Assembly (NCBI GenBank): GCA_041165405.1
Contig: JBEANL010000003.1
Span: 1 to 64,000, forward strand
DNA: 64,000 bases
Reading direction: 5' to 3'
Source of the DNA: Methylopumilus sp009926035
Lineage (GTDB): Bacteria > Pseudomonadota > Gammaproteobacteria > Burkholderiales > Methylophilaceae
Each line of letters opens with the position of its first letter. Within the stretch, counting starts at the first letter, position 1. Both the position numbers and the translations under genes were made by a program. The notes under the pieces were generated by a model. That model was not told where the DNA came from. It did not search any database and saw only the letters and a program-made list of their open reading frames with translations. Shown here in pieces: positions 29,526-38,074 of this stretch.

Positions 29526-30374
29526 CTAATCAATCATCGCTTTGTAACCGTATGTAAAATCGGGATACTTTAATCTAAATCCACTTTGATTCAATAAAAC
29601 AGATCGTAATTGCTTTCCATCCTCCACAATCGGTATCTCAATAGTATCTGTATTTAATTTGAGATACTTTCTAATCCAGGTTAATACATCATATTGTTTA
29701 GTAGGTTCGCCATCAGTCACAAGATAAAGCGACTCGATAGATTCTTGTCTCACAATTTTATTCATCAGAAAAACAATAAAGCGCGCAGCATCTTCCTCGT
29801 GAATTCGATTAGACCAGTTATTAGTTGCAGGCCAATTACCAGGATTACTTTGCGCTAATTGAATCATACGCGTTCTATTGGGGCCGTATATTCCAGATAA
29901 ACGCAATATAGTGGCTTTCTCTTTTAATTGACGCGCAATAGTTTCAGCTTCCATTAACGCTTCGCCTCCATAATCAGAAGGTTCAGCAATATCAAGTTCA
30001 CTTAAAATCTTTGTTGTTTTTTGTCCATAAACTCTCGTGCTTGAAACAAAGAAAAGATGCTTAAAGTGATCGAGATTTAAAATAGCTTCATAAGTTTTTT
30101 TTAAACCTCCCACATAATGGTCCTGATAACTTTCAACTGATTGCGTATCTGCAGAAACAGCATAGATGATGATTTCAGGGTTTATTGATTGAATAGTATC
30201 AATAGTTTCAGTTTTTAAAATATCCACCTGATGCATTTCAATAGAAGGAGGTGATTTTTTTAAACTTCGACTAAATCCATACAGTTTAAAAATATGGGGA
30301 TCAATATTTTTAGCAACCGAAAAGCCGAGTTGACCGCAGCCTACAATTAATACTTTAGTAGATTTTATTTCCAA
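29526..30374 (-). CDS. NAD(P)-binding epimerase/SDR-like protein
   Basis: 282 residues of the extended-SDR (YeeZ-like) type. N-terminal nucleotide-binding motif VLIVGCGQLGFSVAKN (GxGxxG), FVSSTRVYGQ in the Ser/Tyr active-site region (Tyr present, but the YxxxK Lys is not evident), and ILRLSGIYGPNR in the substrate half. Substrate unknown. Overlaps the DUF2818 gene by 10 bases at the end of the nuo run, so it may be read from the nuo transcript. Confidence 0.8.
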   Translation of the reverse strand: MEIKSTKVLIVGCGQLGFSVAKNIDPHIFKLYGFSRSLKKSPPSIEMHQVDILKTETIDTIQSINPEIIIYAVSADTQSVESYQDHYVGGLKKTYEAILNLDHFKHLFFVSSTRVYGQKTTKILSELDIAEPSDYGGEALMEAETIARQLKEKATILRLSGIYGPNRTRMIQLAQSNPGNWPATNNWSNRIHEEDAARFIVFLMNKIVRQESIESLYLVTDGEPTKQYDVLTWIRKYLKLNTDTIEIPIVEDGKQLRSVLLNQSGFRLKYPDFTYGYKAMID

Positions 30375-30652
30375 AGCGTTTTAAGAATAAATCCAGGAAA
30401 AGAAAAAACTAAAAACAAAAAGAAAGTCACTGTATAAAATTCCCAATCTTGCGGGTGAATATGGCCTACCACTTTAAGTTCTGTAAATAGTGCAATACCT
30501 CCGGTCACAAAATATAAAGTGACTACTTCAAGCAAAGCCCAAGAAAATGGTTTTTTATAAGATGGAAATTTTTTAATAAAAAGAAAATCATTAAACATCC
30601 ATGGCACATTAGCCATGATGATAGTAATTAAAATGAGTATCCACTGAGTCAT
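30365..30652 (-). CDS. DUF2818 membrane protein linked to complex I
   Basis: 95 residues, three hydrophobic segments, with NVPWMFNDFLFI and KPFSWALLEVVTLYFVTGG characteristic of DUF2818. In betaproteobacteria this gene regularly follows nuoN, as here (0 bases between stop and start). Function unknown; constant linkage suggests a complex I accessory role, which is inference. Confidence 0.9.
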   Translation of the reverse strand: MTQWILILITIIMANVPWMFNDFLFIKKFPSYKKPFSWALLEVVTLYFVTGGIALFTELKVVGHIHPQDWEFYTVTFFLFLVFSFPGFILKTLWK

Positions 30653-32104
30653 TTAATGAAGACTTAAAGTTATTGCTTGAGCAGTAGCATCCATAAATGA
30701 ATGTGGCATTAAACCAATGATTAGAAGCGCTAATGCGTTAGCGGATAAGATCCATTGCATATCGATGGACACATCTAATTTATTTTTTAATTTTGGCTCA
30801 TCAAAATACATAAGTTTTACAATCCTCATGTAATAAAACATCCCCACTAAAGCCATCATGACTGCATAGACCACAAAACTTGCAAAGCCTGCATCAAATG
30901 CTGCTTGAAGCACCATAAATTTTGCGTAAAAACCTATGGTAGGAGGTATGCCTGCCATACTTAACATCGTGATTAACATAAGAAATGCATACCAAGGATT
31001 TCTCTTATTTAAACCTTTAAAATCTTCAAGTGTTTCACACTCAAAATTTTTCCGAGACATCATCATTAAGACTGCAAAAGAAATTAAAGTCATAAACATA
31101 TAACTCACAACGTAAAATAGACTTGATGCATAACCATTGAGTGTTCCACTCATGAATCCGAAAAGAATAAAACCAATATGAGAAATCGTTGAATATGCAT
31201 ACATGCGCTTGATATTTGTTTGTACAATCGCTGTAACATTTCCAATACCAATAGAAAGTATCGCCATAATAAACATCATTTGCTTCCAATCTACCATCAT
31301 AGATTGAAGACCGTCACCTAATATACGAACGGTAATAGCAAAAGCTGCTAATTTAGGCACGGAACTAATCAGCATAGCAATAGATGAGGGCGAGCCTTCA
31401 TATACATCCGGCACCCACATTTGAAATGGCACTGCGCCTAATTTAAAAGCAAGGCCAGCAACTACAAAAACAAGGCCTAAAACAAGAATAGCATGGTCTG
31501 TAGGGTGATTTAACAATGCGGTCGAAATCACTTTTAAATCTAAGCTTGATGTCGCGCCATAAATCATTGACATACCATACAGAAGAAGCCCTGATGCAAG
31601 AGCGCCTAATACAAAATATTTAATTGCAGACTCAGTCGCTTTTTGATTATCACGATCAAGAGCTGTTAGAGAATATAAAGATAAAGAGAGAAGCTCGAGA
31701 GCCATATAAACGAGGAGCATATTATGACTAGAAATCATAATCATCATGCCAAGTAAAGCAAATAGAACTAATGAAAAATATTCGCCACGATATAAATTAC
31801 GATCTTTCATATAAGAACGACTATAGAAAAAAATCAGTGACGTTCCCAAATAACTCATCATCTTCAAAAGATCCGCTAAACCATCACGAACAAACATATT
31901 AGAAAAAGCAAATTCAGTTTGATGATTAAAATGTTGACCAGTCAAATAAGCAGCGCCTATTAAGGCAAATTGAGATAAAGCAAAAATAATCCAACGCATC
32001 GAAGGCTTAATAAATAAATCTGTCATAAGCACAACCATTGCCATTAAAAGCACAAAAATTTCTGGCAAGATTAAAGAAAGATCAGATTGAATGAATTGAT
32101 TCAT
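30653..32104 (-). CDS. nuoN: NADH-quinone oxidoreductase subunit N
   Basis: 483 residues, about 14 transmembrane helices; antiporter-like subunit. Lys and Glu in the channel helices (ALELLSLSLYSL; SAIKYFVLGALASG; AGLAFKLGAVPFQMWVPDVYEG; IKRMYAYSTISHIGF). One of three proton-pumping subunits of complex I. Adjoins nuoM without a gap. Confidence 0.97.
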   Translation of the reverse strand: MNQFIQSDLSLILPEIFVLLMAMVVLMTDLFIKPSMRWIIFALSQFALIGAAYLTGQHFNHQTEFAFSNMFVRDGLADLLKMMSYLGTSLIFFYSRSYMKDRNLYRGEYFSLVLFALLGMMIMISSHNMLLVYMALELLSLSLYSLTALDRDNQKATESAIKYFVLGALASGLLLYGMSMIYGATSSLDLKVISTALLNHPTDHAILVLGLVFVVAGLAFKLGAVPFQMWVPDVYEGSPSSIAMLISSVPKLAAFAITVRILGDGLQSMMVDWKQMMFIMAILSIGIGNVTAIVQTNIKRMYAYSTISHIGFILFGFMSGTLNGYASSLFYVVSYMFMTLISFAVLMMMSRKNFECETLEDFKGLNKRNPWYAFLMLITMLSMAGIPPTIGFYAKFMVLQAAFDAGFASFVVYAVMMALVGMFYYMRIVKLMYFDEPKLKNKLDVSIDMQWILSANALALLIIGLMPHSFMDATAQAITLSLH

Positions 32105-33607
32105 TTAAACATCCAGTGGTAATGATGTGATAGGTTTTATCAAATGCATATGCTCTAAAAATTGAACTGTTGTTGCATTTGTCATATCTGTAATAATCTT
32201 CGGATATACGCCTATTAAAATAATAAGAAGTGCCAATACAGAAAGAATGAAAAACTCACGCCAAGAGATATCTTTTAACGCTCTGATTTTTTGGTTGCGC
32301 GCTTCACCATAAAATACTCGCTTAACCATCCATAAGGAATAAGCTGCACCGAAAATAAGAGAGCTTGCTGCAATCAAAGCAATCCAGAAATTATTCTGCA
32401 TTGCGCCCATAATAACCATAAATTCGCCTACAAATCCTGAAGTACCAGGCAGTCCGCAGTTAGCCATAGCAAAAAATACTGCAAAGGCTCCAAAAGTTGG
32501 CATTGCGTGAATGACACCGCCATAATCTGCAATCTGTCTTGTATGTAATCTATCGTATAAAACTCCTACAGATAAAAACATCGCGGCTGAAATAAAACCA
32601 TGAGAAATCATTTGAACGTATGCACCCTCAATACCAATTGAATTAAACATAAATAAGCCTAACGTCACAAAGCCCATATGTGAGATCGATGAATAAGCGA
32701 TCAATTTTTTCATATCTTTTTGAACAATTGCAATCAATGCAATATATAAAATAGCAATGAGTGATAGAGTCACCATAAACTCTTTCAAATAGATTGCAGC
32801 CTCGGGTGCGATTGGCATCGCAAATCGCATAAAGCTATATGCACCTAATTTCAGCATCACTGCTGCTAAGACTACTGAACCTCCTGTCGGTGCTTCAACG
32901 TGAGCATCGGGCAACCATGTATGCAAAGGCCACATTGGAATTTTGACTGCAAACGCCATAAACAAAGCTAAGAAGATAAAAATCTGAGGATAAAGACTAA
33001 GTCCGGCATTGTAGAAATTCACTATCTCAAATGAATGGGTATGTAGGTAGAGATAAATGAACGCTACCAACATCAATAAAGAACCTAAAACAGTATATAA
33101 AAAGAATTTGATCGTGGCATAAATGCGATTTGGTCCGCCCCAAATACCAATCACTAAGAACATAGGGATAAGCATAGCTTCCCAGAAAATATAATAAAGC
33201 ATGGCATCAAGCGCACTAAAAACGCCAATCATAAGGCCTGACATGATCAAGAAAGCCGCCATGTATTGTGCAATACGGTCTTCTATAGATCGCCATGAGG
33301 CGATGACTACAATTACTGTAGTGAAGCTTGTTAAAAGAATTAAAGGTATAGCGAATCCATCTACACCTAAATGATAGTTGATATGAAAAGCTGGAATCCA
33401 ATGAAAAAATTCCTGGAATTGAAACTGTCCAAAAGAAAAATCAAAGGTCGTGTAAAGCGGAATCGTGATTAAAAATGAAATCACGCTGCTGATAAGCGAA
33501 AGCCATTTAGCTTGTGTATCACTTACTTTTCCGCTTAATAAAAGTATAAGTCCACCTAAAAAGATAGGCGTCCAAATTGAATAACTTAATATATGAGTTA
33601 AATTCAT
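32105..33607 (-). CDS. nuoM: NADH-quinone oxidoreductase subunit M
   Basis: 500 residues, about 14 helices. Key segments: YYIFWEAMLIPMFLVIGIWGG (conserved Glu), KIPMWPLHTWLPDAHVEAPT and DMKKLIAYSSISHMGFVTLG. Antiporter-like proton-pumping subunit of complex I, one base after nuoL. Confidence 0.98.
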   Translation of the reverse strand: MNLTHILSYSIWTPIFLGGLILLLSGKVSDTQAKWLSLISSVISFLITIPLYTTFDFSFGQFQFQEFFHWIPAFHINYHLGVDGFAIPLILLTSFTTVIVVIASWRSIEDRIAQYMAAFLIMSGLMIGVFSALDAMLYYIFWEAMLIPMFLVIGIWGGPNRIYATIKFFLYTVLGSLLMLVAFIYLYLHTHSFEIVNFYNAGLSLYPQIFIFLALFMAFAVKIPMWPLHTWLPDAHVEAPTGGSVVLAAVMLKLGAYSFMRFAMPIAPEAAIYLKEFMVTLSLIAILYIALIAIVQKDMKKLIAYSSISHMGFVTLGLFMFNSIGIEGAYVQMISHGFISAAMFLSVGVLYDRLHTRQIADYGGVIHAMPTFGAFAVFFAMANCGLPGTSGFVGEFMVIMGAMQNNFWIALIAASSLIFGAAYSLWMVKRVFYGEARNQKIRALKDISWREFFILSVLALLIILIGVYPKIITDMTNATTVQFLEHMHLIKPITSLPLDV

Positions 33608-33608
33608 C

Positions 33609-35612
33609 TTATATTTTTATAAAGAAGGTTAAAAATAAAAATACACCTATCACCATCGCAAAAGCATAGTGGTAAATATAACCCGATTGAATCACGCGTA
33701 TTTTTTCTGCAAACTTACCGATAGACTTTGCTGTTCCATTGACAAGCCATCCATCAATAATTTTGACATCACCTATTTGCCAGAATCTTTCACCTAAAAA
33801 ACGACTGCCAAAAGCAAAAAACTTTTCATTAAATGTATCAAATCCATATTTATTTTCTAATATGCGATAAATCATTTGTGTTCGATTGAAAATAGCTTTG
33901 GGTAAATTTAAATTCATTTGGTAACAGTAATAAGCTAAAGCAACCCCACTTAATGCAAATAAGAAAGGTAAGCTCACTAGGCTATGTAATGCCATGCCAA
34001 AAGGTCCATGATAAATTTGATGGAAATGATGGCTTAAGTGTTCCATTGTAGGATGCGATTTAACATCTATGAAAATACTCTTTGTAAAAAAGTTACCAAA
34101 CAATATAGGCTCGATTGTGATGTAGCCAATTACTAAAGACGGGATGGCAAGCAGCGCTAAAGGCAAAGTGACACTTAAAGGACTCTCGTGTGGGTTATCT
34201 TTTGCGCTCAAGCCATGATGGGGGTCATCATGATGCATCAACTTCTGAAGACGCCATTTTTCTTTGCCATGAAATACTAGGAAATAAAGTCTAAACGAAT
34301 AAAAAGCCGTTATAAAAACGCCTATCAATATAGCAAAATAAGCGAAGTGGCTTCCTGTGACATGGGAAAATTTCACAGCTTCAATCAAGCTATCTTTTGA
34401 ATAGAATCCTGAAAATAATGGTGTACCTATTAATGCTAAAGAGCCAATTAAAAAAGTAATCCATGTAATAGGCATATATTTTTTTAAATTGCCCATGTGT
34501 TGAATATTTTGATCATGATGCATACCTATAATGACTGAACCAGCACCCAAGAAAAGCAAAGCTTTAAAGAATGCATGTGTCATTAAATGAAACATAGCCA
34601 CTGAATAAGCTGAGGCGCCTAACGCTACTGTCATATAACCTAATTGTGAAAGTGTTGAGTACGCAATAACACGCTTAATGTCATTTTGAATAATGCCTAA
34701 TAAACCCATAAATAATGCGGTAATAGCGCCAATGATCATAACAAAAGAAAGTGCAGTATCAGATAATTCAAATAAAGGTGATGTTCGTGAAACCATAAAA
34801 ATACCTGCAGTGACCATCGTCGCAGCATGAATCAACGCGGATATAGGTGTCGGGCCTTCCATTGAATCTGGAAGCCAAACATGCAATGGCACTTGTGCAG
34901 ATTTGCCCATAGCTCCAATGAATAAGAGAATACATATTGCTGTGACTGCAGAAACAGGCTGTCCAAATAACTGCATCGTGTGGGCCGCTATAATTCCTGT
35001 GCTTTTAAATACCGTTGCGTAATCGAGAGAACCTGTCCAATAAAGAATTAAAGCAATCCCTAAAATAAAACCAAAATCCCCAACTCGATTAACCAGAAAA
35101 GCTTTGAGATTTGCATAAATTGCAGTGGGTCTTTCAAACCAGAATCCAATAAGAAGATAAGAGACAAGGCCTACTGCTTCCCATCCAAAAAAGAGCTGCA
35201 TGAAATTATTACTCATAACTAACATCAACATTGAAAAAGTAAATAAGGAGATATAACTAAAGAATCTTCGATAGCCTGGATCCCCTTTCATATAACCCAT
35301 CGTGTAAATGTGAACCATCAGCGATACAAAAGTTACAACAACCATCATCATGGCTGTTAAATTATCAATTAAAAATCCAACTTCAAATTGATAATGGCCT
35401 GTAAGAAGCCACTGATAGATTGTCTGATTTAAAACTAACCCATTTAATGTTTCATTAAGCGTGATACATGAAAGAACAAATGCAATAAACACAGACAAAA
35501 TAGTTATGCTTGATGCAAAAAACTCGGGTAATTTTCGACCTAAGATGCCTACAGAGAAAGACGCTATAAGAGGCAATAACGGAACTGCTAGATATGAATA
35601 AATAGAATTCAA
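33609..35612 (-). CDS. nuoL: NADH-quinone oxidoreductase subunit L
   Basis: 667 residues with about 16 helices. LFFGWEAVGLVSYLLIGFWF (channel Glu), KSAQVPLHVWLPDSMEGPTP and DIKRVIAYSTLSQLGYM mark the antiporter-like core. The C-terminal part provides the long lateral helix that ties the pumping subunits together; a His-rich loop (HHDDPHHG) lies before it. Confidence 0.98.
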   Translation of the reverse strand: MNSIYSYLAVPLLPLIASFSVGILGRKLPEFFASSITILSVFIAFVLSCITLNETLNGLVLNQTIYQWLLTGHYQFEVGFLIDNLTAMMMVVVTFVSLMVHIYTMGYMKGDPGYRRFFSYISLFTFSMLMLVMSNNFMQLFFGWEAVGLVSYLLIGFWFERPTAIYANLKAFLVNRVGDFGFILGIALILYWTGSLDYATVFKSTGIIAAHTMQLFGQPVSAVTAICILLFIGAMGKSAQVPLHVWLPDSMEGPTPISALIHAATMVTAGIFMVSRTSPLFELSDTALSFVMIIGAITALFMGLLGIIQNDIKRVIAYSTLSQLGYMTVALGASAYSVAMFHLMTHAFFKALLFLGAGSVIIGMHHDQNIQHMGNLKKYMPITWITFLIGSLALIGTPLFSGFYSKDSLIEAVKFSHVTGSHFAYFAILIGVFITAFYSFRLYFLVFHGKEKWRLQKLMHHDDPHHGLSAKDNPHESPLSVTLPLALLAIPSLVIGYITIEPILFGNFFTKSIFIDVKSHPTMEHLSHHFHQIYHGPFGMALHSLVSLPFLFALSGVALAYYCYQMNLNLPKAIFNRTQMIYRILENKYGFDTFNEKFFAFGSRFLGERFWQIGDVKIIDGWLVNGTAKSIGKFAEKIRVIQSGYIYHYAFAMVIGVFLFLTFFIKI

Positions 35613-35616
35613 GTGA

Positions 35617-35922
35617 TCACCCGTTAAGACGATTTAAATCGTCAACGTTAATAGAGCGAGTATTTCTAAAAATTAAAACGATAATAGCTAAACCTATTGC
35701 TGACTCTGCAGCTGCTACCGTTAAAATAAAGAACACAAAAATTTGTCCGGCAATATCATTTAAGTAATGTGAAAAAGCAATAAAGTTAATATTCACGGCA
35801 AGCAACATAAGCTCAATCGACATAAGCAAAATAATGATATTTTTTCGGTTAAGAAAAATACCAACTACACTGATCGTAAACAAAATTGCAGCAAGGATAA
35901 GGTAATGAGATAAGCCAATCAT
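35617..35922 (-). CDS. nuoK: NADH-quinone oxidoreductase subunit K
   Basis: 101 residues, three helices. The two essential membrane Glu residues are in MSIELMLLAVNIN and AAESAIGLAIIV. Overlaps nuoJ by 4 bases; followed by nuoL. Confidence 0.97.
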   Translation of the reverse strand: MIGLSHYLILAAILFTISVVGIFLNRKNIIILLMSIELMLLAVNINFIAFSHYLNDIAGQIFVFFILTVAAAESAIGLAIIVLIFRNTRSINVDDLNRLNG

Positions 35923-36545
35923 GTTCTTTCCTTCGCTTTAGGTTTTATATACTTTTCCTCTGATTTCATTCTAACTATTCGCACACGATCTTGACGCTTC
36001 ACAGCGACCTGATCAGCAGGATTTGTTTTTTTGCTATCTTTACGATCGCGCAGTGTTAAAGCAATTGCTGAAACAATAGCAATAAGTAAGACAACAGAAG
36101 CAAGTTCAAACGGGAGCACATAATTAGAATATAAAGTATTGCCTATCATTTCTGTATTCGAGGTATTTGAAATTGGCTCTGTAATAGGCGCTAGATTAAA
36201 TGTTTTGGTTTTAAAAACCATCACCATTTCAACCATCATGAGAAGGCCTATAAATCCTGCCATAGGTAAGTAATCCCAGAACCCTTCTCTTAATCTATCT
36301 AGATTGATATCAAGCATCATTACCACAAATAGAAATAAGACCATCACAGCACCTACATAAACCAACACCAATGCAATCGCTAAAAATTCAGCTTGCAACA
36401 GAAGCCAGATACCTGCGGCGTTAAAAAATGCTAATACTAAAGATAGTGCTGCAGTTACAGGGTTCCTAGAAGTAATTACGCTTAATCCTGAAACAATAAG
36501 CACGAAGGATAAAACATAAAATACAAAATCTTTAAATTCAATCAT
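35919..36545 (-). CDS. nuoJ: NADH-quinone oxidoreductase subunit J
   Basis: 208 residues with five helices; conserved VYVGAVMVLFLFVVMML segment (Tyr-Gly hinge helix). The C-terminus is a charged cytoplasmic tail (RDRKDSKKTNPADQ) that is longer than the membrane core needs. It connects quinone-site movements to the antiporter subunits. Confidence 0.96.
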   Translation of the reverse strand: MIEFKDFVFYVLSFVLIVSGLSVITSRNPVTAALSLVLAFFNAAGIWLLLQAEFLAIALVLVYVGAVMVLFLFVVMMLDINLDRLREGFWDYLPMAGFIGLLMMVEMVMVFKTKTFNLAPITEPISNTSNTEMIGNTLYSNYVLPFELASVVLLIAIVSAIALTLRDRKDSKKTNPADQVAVKRQDRVRIVRMKSEEKYIKPKAKERT

Positions 36546-36548
36546 GAT

Positions 36549-37040
36549 TTATCGAAACCTTTCATCTTGAGCACGGTCTTCTGCAATTTGTTTTTCATAT
36601 TTGTCACCTACGGCAAGCAACATGTCTTTCGTATAAATTAAATCGCCTCGAGACTCCCCGTGGTAATCAAAAATTCTTGTTTCAACAATAGAATCCACTG
36701 GACAAGATTCTTCACAAAAACCACAAAAGATACATTTAGTAAGATCAATGTCATAACGGGTGGTACGTCTTGTTTTATCTTCACGCTCTTCAGACTCAAT
36801 CGTAATTGCCATAGCAGGGCATACAGCTTCACATAACTTACAGGCAATACAACGCTCTTCACCATTTGCATAACGACGAAGCGCATGAAGACCTCTAAAG
36901 CGATTAGATTGTGGCGTTCTTTCTTCCGGATACTGCACAGTAATCTTTCTTGCAAAGAAATAGCGGCCTGTAAGGAGCATGCCTTTAAGAAGCTCAATGA
37001 GCATAAGACTTGATAGGAATTGTTTGATTTTTTTAATCAT
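36549..37040 (-). CDS. nuoI: NADH-quinone oxidoreductase subunit I
   Basis: 163 residues. Two 4Fe-4S binding motifs, CIACKLCEAVCP and CIFCGFCEESCP (clusters N6a and N6b), after an amphipathic N-terminal helix. It carries electrons to NuoB and the quinone site. Directly follows nuoH. Confidence 0.98.
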   Translation of the reverse strand: MIKKIKQFLSSLMLIELLKGMLLTGRYFFARKITVQYPEERTPQSNRFRGLHALRRYANGEERCIACKLCEAVCPAMAITIESEEREDKTRRTTRYDIDLTKCIFCGFCEESCPVDSIVETRIFDYHGESRGDLIYTKDMLLAVGDKYEKQIAEDRAQDERFR

Positions 37041-38072
37041 TTAGTGAAATAGATATCCCCATGAGGTTTGCATGATGCCGCCAATAAATACTATCCATGC
37101 AATTGTAATTGGAATAAAAATTTTCCAGCCTAATCGCATAATTTGATCATATCGATAACGAGGGAATGTGGCACGAAACCATAAGAAACAAAATAGTAAG
37201 AATGCAACTTTAATTAAAAGCCATAAAAAGCTATCCGCAATAAATGGAATGGGGGATAACCATCCACCTAAGAACATTAAAGCTGCAAGCATCGAAACTA
37301 AAATCATATTCGCATATTCCGCTAAGAAAAATACTGCGAAAGCCATACCGGAATATTCCACATGGAATCCAGCGACAATTTCAGATTCACCTTCAGCCAC
37401 ATCAAAAGGCGCTCGATTTGTTTCTGCTACAGCACTAATAAAGTAAATAATAAATAAAGGAAATAAAGGCCAGATATACCAATGCCAGAAACCCCCCTCC
37501 TGCCCCATGACAATTTTGCCTAAATTTAAACTATTGGCACACATTAAAACGCCTACGAGTGTAAATCCCATAGCAATTTCATAGGACACAATCTGCGCCG
37601 CAGAACGTAGACTTCCTAAAAATGCATACTTAGAATTTGAAGCCCATCCTGCAATAATCACTCCATAAACTGCGATAGATGTCATAGCTAAAATATATAA
37701 AAGACTTGCATCAATATCTGCAATCACTAAATTAAGATCAAAAGGGATAACGGCCCAAGCAGCAAAAGCTGGCGCAATTGCTAAAATAGGTGCCAAGAAA
37801 AATAAAACTTTATTTGATGCTGTAGGGAGAATAATTTCTTTAAATAAAAGTTTTAAGGCATCAGCAATTGGTTGAAGCAATCCAAAATAACCTACACGAT
37901 TAGGTCCAATACGCACTTGCATATAGCCAATGACTTTTCTTTCAAAATAGGTGAGATAAGCCACCGATATCATCAAAGGCAAAACGACAGCTACAATTTT
38001 TAAAAGTATCCATAATGTTTTGGCAATATCAGGCCACCAAGCTCCAAAGAAAGACGACATCAAAGCATCCAT
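37041..38072 (-). CDS. nuoH: NADH-quinone oxidoreductase subunit H
   Basis: 343 residues, eight helices. Blocks YFERKVIGYMQVRIGPNRVG, ETNRAPFDVAEGESEIVAGFHVEYSG and the Arg/Tyr C-terminal RATFPRYRYDQIM are diagnostic. It forms the quinone channel between the soluble and membrane arms. Confidence 0.98.
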   Translation of the reverse strand: MDALMSSFFGAWWPDIAKTLWILLKIVAVVLPLMISVAYLTYFERKVIGYMQVRIGPNRVGYFGLLQPIADALKLLFKEIILPTASNKVLFFLAPILAIAPAFAAWAVIPFDLNLVIADIDASLLYILAMTSIAVYGVIIAGWASNSKYAFLGSLRSAAQIVSYEIAMGFTLVGVLMCANSLNLGKIVMGQEGGFWHWYIWPLFPLFIIYFISAVAETNRAPFDVAEGESEIVAGFHVEYSGMAFAVFFLAEYANMILVSMLAALMFLGGWLSPIPFIADSFLWLLIKVAFLLFCFLWFRATFPRYRYDQIMRLGWKIFIPITIAWIVFIGGIMQTSWGYLFH

Positions 38073-38074
38073 CT

